Shown in pieces: positions 20,559 through 31,508 of a stretch of DNA of 64,000 nt (position 1 is its first letter; every line of letters starts with the position of its first letter). Source of the stretch: Bombyx mori (Eukaryota; Arthropoda; Insecta; Lepidoptera; Bombycidae); NCBI RefSeq assembly GCF_030269925.1, contig NC_085117.1, positions 1,178,001-1,242,000 on the forward strand. The letters run 5' to 3'. The notes under the pieces are model-generated. The model was given only the letters and a program-made list of their open reading frames with translations, was not told the DNA's origin and ran no database searches. Both the position numbers and the translations under genes were made by a program.

Positions 20559-23500
20559 AATTATACATATTATAAATACTTTTAATCCTTTTATATTTTC
20601 TCTATCTGAAACCTGGCTAAAGCCAGATTTTGTATTCAAAATCCCTGGTTATTCGTGCTTAAGAGAAGACAGGGCTGATGGATATGGTGGTGTATGCCTA
20701 CTCATCAGAAACTCTAGCACCTTTTCTTCCTTCCCTCTCCCTTCACATAGTAACTGCTTTTCTGTCATTGCAGCTATTGTTGATGGTATCTGTTTTGTCT
20801 CTATCTATGTCCCTCATCCCTCCTTGCAAATCTTCAATGAAATTAAAAACTTCATTTCAGTTCTTCCTCGGCCTTTCATGATTCTGGGTGATTTCAACTC
20901 TCATCACACATCTTGGGGTAGTTCAGTATCTAATAGTTATGGTTATGAATTATTAGATATCTTAGACATGTATAGCCTGTGCATTTTAAACTCGGGTTCT
21001 CCTACTCGCCTCACAAAGCCTGGTGAAGTAATTAGTGCCATTGATCTGTCCATTTGTACTCCCCAGTTAGCATCTTCTCTATCTTGGTCTACTTTGTGTT
21101 CCACTTATAATAGTGATCACTATCCCATAATCATTTCATTTCCCTGTAAAAAAAAGGATACAATGTGTATTCAAAACTCTCGCCTCAAACACAAAATCAT
21201 AGACTCTAAATGGAGTCAATACACGTTATTAATAGAAGAGAAAATTAATAATTGCTCAGAAGTTAATGTCATAGATAATAATTATTTCAAAGCTATTTTG
21301 TTAGAATCGGCTGATAATGTTTTTCCAAAGAAAAAGCCGTGTAGTAATAAGTTGTCATCTCCACCGTGGTGGGATGAAGAATGTACCAATGCTATAAAGA
21401 AACGCAAGGCAGCAGAGCGTAATTATCACAATAATATGTCTATGAAAAACTACGAGGCATTAATGACTATAATGAAAGAGGTTAGAAAACTATTTAAAAA
21501 AAAGAAATTTGACGGGTGGAGGAAATTTTGTAGCACTATATCACCTGAAACACATGCTACTGTCATATGGCGAAATATCAAAAGATTTAGATCAGCTGTC
21601 AATCCTTCTAACGCATTGTTGCTGCCTATAGAATTAGCAGATCAATTCCTTGATCGTTTGGCTCCTCCTTCTGCTCCACTCAACGATCCTATCCTGTCTT
21701 ATAAGCAATATAACTCTGATGCCCCTTCTTCTCTAAATCTAACTTTTACGTTAGGGGAGTTAAAAGGTGTATTAAATCACGTCAAAGACAGTGCTCCAGG
21801 GGAAGATGGGATTCCATATTCCTTTTTGTCTCACCTTGGCGAAAAAGGATTAAATTACTTTTTAAATTTAATAAATAAAATTTTACTGACAGGTGACATT
21901 CCACCGTCATGGCGAAGTCAAATAGTATTGCCATTTTTAAAGCCGTCTAAGGTACAATCTGATATCAAATCATATCGTCCGATAGTTTTGTCATCGGTGA
22001 TCACAAAAGTTGTTGAACATTTAATTAAAAATCGGCTTGAATGGTATATAGAAAATAACGAATATCTGTCCCAAACTCAGTTTGGATTTCGAAAAGGTAA
22101 AAGTGTGGGGGACAATTTAGGCATATTAGTTACGGATATTCGTAATGCTTTCTCAGATAAAAAGTCAGTAGTTGCTGCTTTTTTGGATATTTATTCGGCT
22201 TATGATAACGTTCTATTACATATTCTAAAAAGTAAATTAGATAAATTAAAGGTTCCCTATTTTTTAACTAATTCCATTGTAAATCTTCTTTCGGAGAGGA
22301 AAATTATTTTAGATGTTGGCGGCCCTTATAAGCCTAGTAGGCTGGTATGGAGAGGTTTGCCACAGGGGTCTGTTCTGAGTCCTTTATTGTACAATATTTA
22401 TACATATGATCTAGAAGGTTCAGTCGGAGATTCAGCAAGTTTATTACAGTATGCCGATGACTTGGTTATTTATGCCTCTGATATGTCTGTAAGTACTGCT
22501 GAACGATATGTTTCCTCCTCTTTATCTTTGCTAAAAATCTGGATGGATGCAAATGGCCTTGATCTGTCTCCCTCAAAAAGTACTGTTGTACTTTTCACCA
22601 AATCCCGTACTCCTTGCTCACTTAATATAACATATGATGGGGATATATTACCCATTAGGAATCAAGTTAAGTTCTTAGGAGCTATTCTTGATTCTAAACT
22701 AACGGGTCAACCACACTGCGAATTTGTGGTTAGTAAATGTGAGCGAAACTTGAACATGCTGAGATGTCTCGGTGGGGTTTGGTGGGGTGCTCACCCGGCT
22801 ACACTGAGGTTGGTGTATAATGCTGTCATTAGAAGTGTACTGGATTTTGGGACCTTTTTCTTAGACCCAGGTAATGTGGCTGGCTTTAGAAAACTAGATC
22901 TCATACAGTCTAGGGCTTTGAGGATTGTTTCTGGTGCCATGAAATCGAGTCCGGTTAATGCTCTGCAAATAGAATGTTGTGACCCTCCTTTAAACTTAAG
23001 ACGTCAATATCTGTCCGATAGATTCATTTTTAGAATTGTTCAGTTCCATAATCATCCCCTCATTTCGAAACTAGAGTTTCTTTCTAAAAAAGTACCCTCT
23101 TCACATAAACCTTTACCTTGTCTGTTAAAAAGTTTCCTGAAATTCAAACAATTACAAGCCCCAACTCATTCTTTTCAGGTGCTTCCTTTATTTGGCGCTT
23201 CTTATGATTCTCTCTTACTTTCTCCAGTGATTTGCTTTTCTCTTGGCATTGAAAAATCTGATTTTAATGCCAATGAAAATTTTAATTGCAATGTCAATAG
23301 TAAATGGCCTAACTGGCATCAAATTTATACAGATGCATCTAAACACTCCAGTGGGTGTGTTGGTGTTGGAGTGTATCACAAACAGTACAACATAGTTCAG
23401 AAAATTAAATTACCTCCGGAATCATCGGTCTTTACCGGTGAATGTTTTGGACTATTAAAAGCTCTTGAATATGTGCTGTCTTTCAAACTAAAAAAAACCG

Positions 23501-24183
23501 TTATATTTACTGATTCCTTAAGTGCATTACAGAGCTTAGCAAAATTTTCACTAAAACTTAACCCTTTTTTTCATGTAATATTTGAATGTAAGAGAAAGCT
23601 GTTGCACTGCCAATCACACAACTATTTAGTATCATTTTGTTGGGTACCTAGTCACTGTGGCATATCTGGAAATGTGAAAGCTGACAGTTTGGCCAACAGT
23701 GCTACTGTGACCGGTGACGTATACCCGTACAAGAATTTTGGCCATGATCTTGCTGCTTTGCCCGGCATATGCCTCCACAAATCGTGGAATATGTGTTGGG
23801 AAGAGAGCGGCCGGATTAAGGGTCGTTTCTTGTATGCTATACAGTCTTCCGTTCCCAGGAAGCCATGGTTTGCCAAATTGTCGTTTGGTAAAACCGCCAC
23901 TTCTACTATAATTCGTATGCGTCTGGGACATAACAGCCTTCCAGTTCATTTGCACAAACTTGGTATCGTAACTAGTACCGCCTGTGAGTGTGGCGAGAGT
24001 TATTGTGACCTGAATCATATTTTCTTTTCTTGTTCTTTATATGATCATTCTTCCTTATATACTTCTTTAGTATCTCTCTCTGTTCCCCTTCCTACTAATA
24101 TTTCTTTACTTCTTCGAGATTTTAATCCCCTTGTATATAGTATTTTAAGTAGGTTTATATTAAATAATAACATTAAACTATAA
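20497..24183 (+). CDS. I-like LINE ORF2: APE endonuclease, reverse transcriptase, RNase H
   Basis: A 1228-residue uninterrupted frame. Endonuclease: QWNCRSIINKKHEI (about 8), SETWLKP (36), LGDFNSHHTSW (129), SDHYPIII (206). RT: SAPGEDGIPYSFLSHL (431), AFLDIYSAYDNV, RGLPQGSVLSPLLYNIYTYD, catalytic YADDLVIYA (651). RNase H: IYTDASKHSSGCVGVGVYH (943), FTGECFGLLKALEY (981), IFTDSLSALQSL (1004), WVPSHCGISGNVKADSLANS (1048), giving the D-E-D-D catalytic set. A Cys/His cluster CECGESYCDLNHIFFSC is near 1162. The enzyme nicks DNA, primes reverse transcription at the target and can remove the RNA strand. Start chosen at 20497 because the endonuclease begins within ten residues of it. Confidence 0.92.
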   Translation: MANMDKLVQWNCRSIINKKHEIIHIINTFNPFIFSLSETWLKPDFVFKIPGYSCLREDRADGYGGVCLLIRNSSTFSSFPLPSHSNCFSVIAAIVDGICFVSIYVPHPSLQIFNEIKNFISVLPRPFMILGDFNSHHTSWGSSVSNSYGYELLDILDMYSLCILNSGSPTRLTKPGEVISAIDLSICTPQLASSLSWSTLCSTYNSDHYPIIISFPCKKKDTMCIQNSRLKHKIIDSKWSQYTLLIEEKINNCSEVNVIDNNYFKAILLESADNVFPKKKPCSNKLSSPPWWDEECTNAIKKRKAAERNYHNNMSMKNYEALMTIMKEVRKLFKKKKFDGWRKFCSTISPETHATVIWRNIKRFRSAVNPSNALLLPIELADQFLDRLAPPSAPLNDPILSYKQYNSDAPSSLNLTFTLGELKGVLNHVKDSAPGEDGIPYSFLSHLGEKGLNYFLNLINKILLTGDIPPSWRSQIVLPFLKPSKVQSDIKSYRPIVLSSVITKVVEHLIKNRLEWYIENNEYLSQTQFGFRKGKSVGDNLGILVTDIRNAFSDKKSVVAAFLDIYSAYDNVLLHILKSKLDKLKVPYFLTNSIVNLLSERKIILDVGGPYKPSRLVWRGLPQGSVLSPLLYNIYTYDLEGSVGDSASLLQYADDLVIYASDMSVSTAERYVSSSLSLLKIWMDANGLDLSPSKSTVVLFTKSRTPCSLNITYDGDILPIRNQVKFLGAILDSKLTGQPHCEFVVSKCERNLNMLRCLGGVWWGAHPATLRLVYNAVIRSVLDFGTFFLDPGNVAGFRKLDLIQSRALRIVSGAMKSSPVNALQIECCDPPLNLRRQYLSDRFIFRIVQFHNHPLISKLEFLSKKVPSSHKPLPCLLKSFLKFKQLQAPTHSFQVLPLFGASYDSLLLSPVICFSLGIEKSDFNANENFNCNVNSKWPNWHQIYTDASKHSSGCVGVGVYHKQYNIVQKIKLPPESSVFTGECFGLLKALEYVLSFKLKKTVIFTDSLSALQSLAKFSLKLNPFFHVIFECKRKLLHCQSHNYLVSFCWVPSHCGISGNVKADSLANSATVTGDVYPYKNFGHDLAALPGICLHKSWNMCWEESGRIKGRFLYAIQSSVPRKPWFAKLSFGKTATSTIIRMRLGHNSLPVHLHKLGIVTSTACECGESYCDLNHIFFSCSLYDHSSLYTSLVSLSVPLPTNISLLLRDFNPLVYSILSRFILNNNIKL

Positions 24184-24400
24184 TTTTGATTTATTTTCCC
24201 TGTTATATAATTATTCTGATTTTTTTTGTAAATTCAATTCGTTCTAAATCATTTATGTTTTGTTGCGATAAGTTTCCTTCGTTTTTTATTATTTATAAAC
24301 TGTAAATAAATAAAACGGCGAATTATAAAAACGTTATTACTTGACGCTGGCTAATGCACAAAACGTGCCAGAGCCAAAAATAAAGAAGAAGAAGAAGAAA

Positions 24401-25060
24401 GTTTCTCTGCAGTATGTCTTCTTTTGTGTATTTCCAAAATATAATTTCGTGCATAGCACTTCTGACACACTTCACGGTTTTTCTCCAGTGTGTATTCTTA
24501 GATGAGATTTTAAATGATGAAGTTGGGTAAAACCTTTTCTACACACTTCACAAATGTACGGTTTTTCTCCAGTATGTATTCTTATATGAGATTTTAAACT
24601 ACTAATTTGGGAAAAACCTTTTCTACATACTTCACAAATGTACGGTTTTTCTCCAGTGTGTATTCTTAGATGATATTTTAAATGATGAAGTTGGGTAAAA
24701 CCTTTTCTACACACTTCACAAATGTACGGTTTTTCTCCAGTATGTATTTTTTTATGAGATTTTAAATTACCAATTTGGGCAAAACGTTTTCTACATACTT
24801 CACAAATGTAAGGTTTTTCCGCAGTATGTACTCTAATGTGTAGTTTTAATTCACAAATTTGTGTAAAGCGTTTTTCGCACACTTCACAACCATAACGTTT
24901 TTCAGAAGGATGCATTCTCATGTGCGTTTTAAAGTTCTCTTTAAATACAAAACATTTTTTACAGACTTTACAAACATAAGGTTTCATGGTTGCCTGCATT
25001 TTTGTTTTTAAAACATACAACAACCTTGATTCGCAAATTTTGCACAAGAGAATGTCCCAA
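24401..25060 (-). CDS. C2H2 zinc-finger gene B, C-terminus cut by LINE copy B
   Basis: The minus-strand frame 25047-24472 carries six fingers: KPYVCKVCKKCFVFKENFKT, KRYGCEVCEKRFTQICELKL, KPYICEVCRKRFAQIGNLKS, then three of the RKGFTQLHHLK and RKGFSQISSLK types. Starts at MQATMKPY (25007) or the next Met are the counterparts of loci C and D; the upstream Met at 25047 is probably not used. After finger 6 an 8-bp loss turns GEKPYIC into GEKP-stop, and finger 7 text (QKCYARNYILEIHKRRH) continues out of frame to about 24401. There LINE copy B begins in the opposite orientation. Non-functional in this state. Confidence 0.75.
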
Positions 25061-25247
25061 GTAAGGGTGAGACCGATATATTAGTATTCATTATGGTATT
25101 CGTAATACAGCTTGTATTCGTGTATCGGTAATCCGTCGAATTCTGATATGCTAATATTACGTATTCACCATATTCACTTATTGATAATAATAGCCAACTC
25201 ACATCGGTCGGGTTGTATCTATCCACAGAACTATAACGTAGTGATTA

Positions 25248-26423
25248 CCGGTAAAATGGGGCGATTAGGGATTGAGAGGCGAATCGGGAAAAAACCGGGA
25301 AAATCTTTCGATGCTCAATATAAGTTTTATATTCGTTGCAAAATCTTCCATTTTTGTAGTTTAATAGTAGAATGTTGAAAGTTCACAAAACAACTCTGAA
25401 CGTGCATGATAATAGCTGCTAACTTATAAAAAATCGCGTTTAAAATTAACTTCCTGTGGTGGTAATTATTTTAGTGCTAGAAACTTTGCTCTCTTTGATT
25501 TATTTGATAATAATAGAAGACGACTATGATTTATAAACGTTATTTAGTGTTTGAACCAGCATATATATTAAAGGTAAGTCTCAGTTGTTATTGGTTTTAA
25601 TGTATTTGATTAAATAAAAATACATGTAAAAATCTTTTGTTTTTGGGGATATTGGGGACGTCTTAGGTACAAATAACAACGAAAAAGAGGTCAATTGAGA
25701 TGAGAATACGTGAAATGGAAACGACCTAAGTATAAATAGGTACAGGTTTGTAGGGTTGTCTATGTAGTTATAACAATATTTTTTAAATTTGTTGGTAAAA
25801 ATCTGGTTTATTCGAAGTGAAATTGGGAATAAGTCTTTAGTTGAAATAGATAAGCAATTTAATATAAGTAAGTCGATTTTGCAGAGACATGTAACAAGAT
25901 CAATGAAATCTCAAGGTGGACAAAAATGTCTAAGTAATACATAATAAAATATTTAATATTTGTTCAGAGTAGGGGTATTCATCTGATTAATCCATGGAAT
26001 AACCGACACACCTAATCTCTTAACCCAGATAGAAATATCAGCACTGTCGATTGCATCTTTAATTGAGGTGATGTCTGCCATGTACTTTTGTCAGTTTTTT
26101 AATTTTTTTTATTGATGATCACTTTGTTGGTGCAAGTAAATAAATAAATTAATTAAAACTATATATAAAAATAAAAGTAGTACCAACCCTAGCAAATTTC
26201 TCATTTCGTCCCAATTAACCGCAATTTTCGGGTAAATAGGGATTACACCTATTTTTGCATTTTTTGCTTAAACTGGAATGCTAGTTGCATAATTTTAAAT
26301 TAGACAACAAAGATGCCCCCAAGACTCAATCATTTTGATCCTTATATAGCATTTTATACATCAACAACTACCTTAAAATTGCTCATAAAGTTGGAATTTG
26401 TCCCTAATCGCCCCATTTTACGG
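25248..26423. mobile_element. Non-autonomous pogo-like element with HTH remnant
   Basis: Terminal inverted repeats: AAAATGGGGCGATTAGGG near 25252 and its reverse complement near 26401-26420, with flanking TA on each side (25246-25247 and 26424-26425). Inside, 25794-25943 (+) translates to a helix-turn-helix of the psq type (NKSLVEIDKQFNISKSILQR, then a KSQGGQ motif), as found at the N-terminus of insect pogo-related transposases. A short upstream frame MIYKRYLVFEPAYILK near 25526 is followed by gtaagt. No catalytic domain remains. Confidence 0.55.
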
Positions 26424-26597
26424 TACTTGCTCAGTGCACAGAACACTGTTACTTCTAGCGAAGTATCTATCACACGAAAATATACTGGCATACGCCGTAC
26501 GTGTCTCGCGGATATCTGTCTATCACATTGATAACAATACTGCATGGGCTAAGAGTAAGTGAGATAATCTACATGTTTATATACTGAGCAATGAAAA

Positions 26598-27892
26598 TAC
26601 GAGGGCTGCACTAAAAGTATCGGGAATGGAATATTTCCACTGTTCCTGTCATATTAAAATCTTTTTAATTGAAAACTCCTTGGTTTTAAAAATCGAATAC
26701 CATTTATTTATTTAAAAAAAGATTCTCGGTCTTGTCACGAGGTTTTGTCAAACTTGTTTAGTCGTTGAGAAAATGGAATTGACTCGAGAAAATTCAAGAG
26801 CGATGATTTATTATGACTTTCGAAGTGGTTTAACACAAAAACAGTGTGTTGACCGGATGATTTCTGCATTTGGTGATGAAACCCCATCCAAAACCACAAT
26901 TTATCGCTGGTTTGCTGAGTTTCAACGTGGACGTGTCAAGCTCAGTGATGATCCCCGTCAAGGTCGTCCAAAAACTGCAGTCACCCAAGAAAACTTTGAT
27001 GCTGTGCGTAAGCTGATTGAGGAAGATCGACATGTGACATACCGCGAAATTCAGGCAACTTTAGACATTGGCATGAGTTAAATACAAATAATCTTGCATG
27101 AACAATTAGGTGTAAAAAAGTTGTTTTCCCGATGGATACCGCATTCGTTCTGTGAAGAGCAAAAAGCGGCTCGTGTTACTTGGTGCGTCAGAACTCTCGA
27201 AAGATTCCACGCAGGATCCTCAAATGCTGTATACAACATTGTATCAGGTGAAGAATCCTGGATATACGCGTACGAACCCGAAAAAAAAAACCAGTCACGA
27301 GTTTGGGTGTTCGAAAATGAGTTAAAGCCAACAAAAATTGTTCGTTCACGGAGTGTTGCAAAAGAAATGGTGGCCACGTTTGTCTCCAAAACCGGCCATG
27401 TTACGACTATTCCTCTTGAGGGACAAAGAACGGTTAATGCAGAATGGTATGCTAGCATTTGTTTGCCACAGGTCGTTTCTGAACTCCGTAAAGAGAACTG
27501 CAACCGCCGCATCATCCTCCATCACGACAATGCGAGCTCTCACACCGAGCACAGAACAAAAGAGTTTTTAGAGCAAGAAAACATAGAATTATTAGACCAT
27601 CCGCCGTACAGCCCCGACTTAAGCCCTAATGATTTCTATACTTTCCCTAAAATAAAGAATAAATTGCGTGGACAGATATTTTCATCACCTGAAGAAGTTG
27701 TGTTCGCCTACAAAACGGCCATTTTGGAGACCCCAACTTCCGAATGGAACGGTTACTCCAATGATTGGTTCCATCGTATGGAAAAATGTGTCAAATTTCG
27801 CTGAGAATACTTCGAAAAGCAATAAATACATTTTTAAATAGTAATGTTGTGTCACTTCGTTAATTCCCGAAATTTTCAGTGCCGCCTATGTA
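26598..27892 (+). mobile_element. mariner element, DD34D type, inactivated
   Basis: Imperfect TIRs: left 'gggctgcactaaaagtatcg' (26603), right the complement of 'ggcggcactgaaaatttcgg' (about 27865-27885). TA-like flanks. The interior is one transposase gene split by a stop. Confidence 0.85.
26773..27804 (+). pseudogene. mariner transposase with an internal stop
   Basis: Residues from MELTRENSRAMIYYDFRSGL give the N-terminal HTH (QKQCVDRMISAFGDETPSKT, IYRWFAEFQRGR). The frame stops after TLDIGMS at 27079-27081 (taa), then reopens as IQIILHEQLGVKKLFSRWIP. Catalytic motifs: SGEESWIYAYEP, where the first acidic residue of the family motif TGDE/SGDE is E rather than D; HHDNASSHTEH with the second D; HPPYSPDLSPNDFY with the third D, 34 residues later. 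The WVPHEL-like motif reads SRWIPHSFCEEQ. The stop and the D-to-E change both argue against activity. Confidence 0.85.
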
Positions 27893-28110
27893 CGTATATC
27901 AGTAGTAAAAATCCCCAAGCTATCTGCCACACTTTTCCCCTTTCTAAAACCAAACTGTGTCTGAGAGAGATGCTCACTATTCTCAATGAACCATTCAAGA
28001 CGATTTTTAATAACATGTTCAAGTACTTTAGTAATTACCGATGATAAAACTATTGGGCGAAAAGACTCAACATTAGACTGTGTTTTATTTGGTTTCAAAA
28101 AGGACAGCAC
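27886..28110 (-). pseudogene. I-like LINE RT fragment
   Basis: Minus-strand frame LSFLKPNKTQSNVESFRPIV, SSVITKVLEHVIKNRLEWFI, QTQFGFRKGKSVADSL matches residues about 490-560 of ORF2 in copy B. An isolated fragment next to the mariner end, so the mariner probably inserted into it. Confidence 0.85.
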
Positions 28111-28119
28111 TGTTTGCCT

Positions 28120-28350
28120 TATTTTATTTTATATTTTATTCATTTTTTTGTGAAAAATGATATTATGGAGTGAAATGAAGATGATTAATTTGAGACATTA
28201 ATCAACTGGGATGAAATTAAATGAAATGAAATGGGATGAAATATAATCTCAGTAAAATGGTGGTCATTTAGTAAGATTTTTTTAGTGGACTTTTTGGAGG
28301 ATCCCGAGAAGGTACTTTCAGCGGCTTTGTTTCATTTTTCCACATTTGTG
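28120..28350 (+). repeat. Dispersed repeat, shared with 43800-43995
   Basis: Blocks such as 'gtgaaatgaagatgattaat', 'cagtaaaatggtggt' and 'gactttgtttcatttt'-like text occur in the same order at 43800-43995. No coding potential. Class unknown. Confidence 0.6.
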
Positions 28351-28523
28351 CACTTTCACAGATATTAAACAGTTAATAAACCACCATTAATACACATTTA
28401 AACCCGAAGAAACACTAAATAGACAAAATAAAACAAATCACACAACTTCACTCCTCGCGTTCCCGCCAAAAAGTCCTTTTTAAGAACAAAAATCTTTGAA
28501 AAACGCGGGAAAACTTCAAAATC

Positions 28524-31508
28524 GGCGGGCGCGGTTTTTAAATTTTTTTTCAAATTAAATTGTAGATTTATTGTAATTAGTAATCAGAATAATTCTAAGT
28601 TGTGAATTTTATATTCGTGTTATTCCTATATTTATTATTTGTCTTTTCTACGTAGGGTAAGTTTTTCTGAATACTTTTATGAACGAGCCGCCAGACCCAG
28701 GGGGCACAGTGCCCCCTGTGGGAGCATTTGTTACAATTTCAAACGAATCTGGAATGGATTCCGACTGTTCGTCGGTATCCAAACGAAAATTAAATCGGAA
28801 TTATCTTCATAGGATATGCAAGCAATGTAATAAGAGGAAAAGGAAACATAATAATGATGCATTAAAAAACACTGATTGTATTGTAATGATGAGTTTAAAA
28901 AGGTCCCCATGAATAATTTACCTTCTTCTACTCCCGATAACGTTAATTCTCCTTCCCAAGCTCCCACACAAATAGGCAGGACTAGTTATGACTGCAATGA
29001 TCATGGCCCTTACATTGTGCATGTTTATAAAATACAGTCTGCGGAAGACGACGGCACCAATCTGCATCCTATTGTGTTCGGTAGGTTTTTACAAAAAAAT
29101 GCTTTTAAAAAAATTGTAAATGGCAGTTTGAAAAGGATAGGAAGAAACAAACTGTCTCTTTCTTTTCATAAATATTTAGACGCCAACAGCTTTCTCCAGT
29201 CAAATTGTTTATCAGAAAATAGGTTGAAAGCATATATACTTACCCACCTTTAATATTACCAGAATGGGATTAGTAAGGGGAGTTCCAACTGAGTGGTTTC
29301 CCGAAAATATTAAGGAAAATACTAATATGCCTATGGGATGTGGTGATATAATTAAAGTCAGACGTTTAAATTATAAGGTAATTGTAAATAATGAACCAAC
29401 TTGGAAACCCTCCCAAACAGTTGTATTGACATTTGACAGCCAAGTATTACCATAACGTGTTTTTATGTGTTTTAACTCTTTACCTGTACAACTATAAACT
29501 TACCCAACTATACAGTGCTATAACTGTTGTCATTTTGTCCACACAAAAACAAAATGCAGGTCCAAACCAAGATGCTATAAGTGTGTACAAGGTCACACTG
29601 GTGACAGCTGTAATATTGAGGAAGATCAGGGCTCTTGCTGCTTATGTTCTGGGCTACATTTTGCGTCAAGCAAAAAATGCCCAGAATATTTTAGGCAAAA
29701 AGAAATAAAAACTACCATGGCTGAAAACAACCTATCATACATGGAAGCATCAAAACTACAGCCAATAATAAATTAAACTTATGCTGATGTCTTAACATCC
29801 ATTCCAAATAAAACTTTACAACCAGACAATACTATTGTACCCGGTTCACCCCCATCACGCATATTATCTTACAAAAAAACAGTTGTTACTAAACCACGAA
29901 CCCCACCTAAACCTAATAAATTAAGTTTAGCTTCAATCCAACCCACCGTTCCTACAAAACCATGGTTTTTTAAATTCAAAAAGATTTCCAAACCTGTTAT
30001 ATCTGTGCTCTGTAGAGTTCGTTTAGGTCATTGCTGTTCTCCGGTATTTCTACATAAAATTAGAATACGTGACAATTCGTTGTGTGAATGTGGTTTGGAC
30101 GACGGCAGTATAGATCACATTTTCCTCAATTGTCGCTTGAACAACTCACTCATATGGGACCAAGTTATTAGCGAACTGAAAATTCAACGGCCGGTAAATG
30201 TCCGTCACCTCCTCTCACTATTCCCAGACTCCCGTATTATAAATGCTTTTATTAAGTTTATAACTACTAACTCTATAAAATTATAATTATATGTAGTGCA
30301 TTATTCTCTGTACATAATCTTTATTATAATATGTAAGTTTATAGTAACATTAATTTTGTGTTAGTCCCAGGCAACATTATTATTTCCAAAATGGGATACT
30401 TTTCATAATAAAAAGTGTGTTTAAATAGCTCGACAATGTTCCATGTGTAGCCATAACACGACACTGGCAGAAATTGCTGAGAGTAGCAGCAGATTGCCAT
30501 TATTTAAAAATAATAATAATAATAATAAAGGTTATGACCGTGAAGCTCACAATTCAATTGTAAAGGATTACAACATGCCCACACCCTCTAATGATTGTGT
30601 ATTACAAACCTCACCCAATGCTGACAAACAGAGTGAACAGAACTTAATAGACTTAATTACAACTTTACTTAAATTGTTATCTCAATCAAATTTAACCATA
30701 CCGACCAACGCTGCTTCTTTATTCAACCCTAACAATAATAATAGTCATAACGGACAGGATAGTTCAATGGAACTGCAGAAGTATCATAAGTAAAAAACAT
30801 GAACTTGTACATATTATAAATACTTTTAAAACTTTTATTCTTTCTTTATCTGAAACCTGGCTTAAGCCGAATTATACATTTAAAATCCCTGGCTATTCCT
30901 GTTTAAGGAATGACAGGGCTGATGGGTATGGCGGTGTGTGTCTTCTTGTCCGAGACTTTCATCTTATATCTCCTCTTCCTAAGAAAACCATGGTTTGCCA
31001 AACTATGTTTTAATAAAACTGCCACTTCGTCTTTAATCCGCATGCGTCTTGGACATATTTGCCTTCCGGTACATCTTAATAAACTTGGCATAGTATCTAG
31101 TGCTGCCTGTGAATGTGGTGAGAGTTACTGCGATATGAATCATGTTTTCTTTTCCTGTCCTTTATATGACCACTCTTTTCTATACGAATCTCTAATATCT
31201 CTCTCTATTCCTCTTCCTTTTAATATTTACTTACTTCTTAGAGATAATAGACCCTGTGTATATAGTGCATTAAATAAATTTATTATAAATAATAAGATTA
31301 AATTGTAGTTTAATATTATTTGTTTTCTTTTGTTATATATATTTTTTAGATATGAAATTATTCTGATTTGTTTTTGTATAATTCCCGGTACGATTTAATT
31401 ATTTTAATTTGCGTTATACATTTCCCTCGCTTTGTTGACAAAATTTAAAATACTTGACACTGGCCAAATGCACGAATGGTGCCGAGCCAAAATTAAGAAG
31501 AAGAAGAA
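28524..31508 (+). mobile_element. I-like LINE, copy C, internally deleted and carrying a nested LINE
   Basis: The 5' end 'ggcgggcgcggttttta' matches copy B. ORF1 is broken: 28679-28912, 28876-29253, 29264-29455 and 30443-30793 frames cover it. After the ORF2 endonuclease start (DRADGYGGVCLL text near 30920) the sequence jumps directly to the region after RNase H (PKKTMVCQ/RKPWFAKLCFNKTATSSL, 30975), a deletion of about 2.9 kb relative to copy B. The 3' end with AAG repeat is at 31496-31508. By eye it is more diverged from copy B than copy A is, so it is older. Confidence 0.85.
29918..30528 (+). mobile_element. Second I-like LINE family, 5'-truncated, nested in copy C
   Basis: Splits ORF1 of copy C between PRTPPKPNK and GYDREAHNSIVKDYN. 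It encodes an ORF2 C-terminus (KPWFFKFKKISKPVISVLCR, CECGLDDGSIDHIFLNC, ending ITTNSIKL at 30286) related to but clearly different from copy B. The 3'UTR ends in AATAAT repeats at 30508-30528; TAA-type tails are a known trait of I elements. Confidence 0.75.

Larger units (their letters stand above)
18857..24400 (+). mobile_element. I-like LINE, copy B, full length with two open ORFs
   Basis: The 5' end starts at 'ggcgggcgcggtttttg', the same start as copy C (28524). A short 5'UTR (18857-19022) leads to ORF1 (19023-20558), overlapped by ORF2 (20497-24183). The 3'UTR ends in 'gccagagccaaaaata' plus a GAA repeat (24384-24400). RNase H in ORF2 and the ORF overlap place it in the I group of LINEs by known family traits. 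Both ORFs are uninterrupted, so this copy may be a recent, possibly competent insertion. It lies inside zinc-finger gene B. Confidence 0.9.

Noticed and set aside
23632..24018. 128-residue minus-strand frame
   Set aside because: Antisense shadow of LINE copy B ORF2; the same shadow appears in copy A at 10653-11039.
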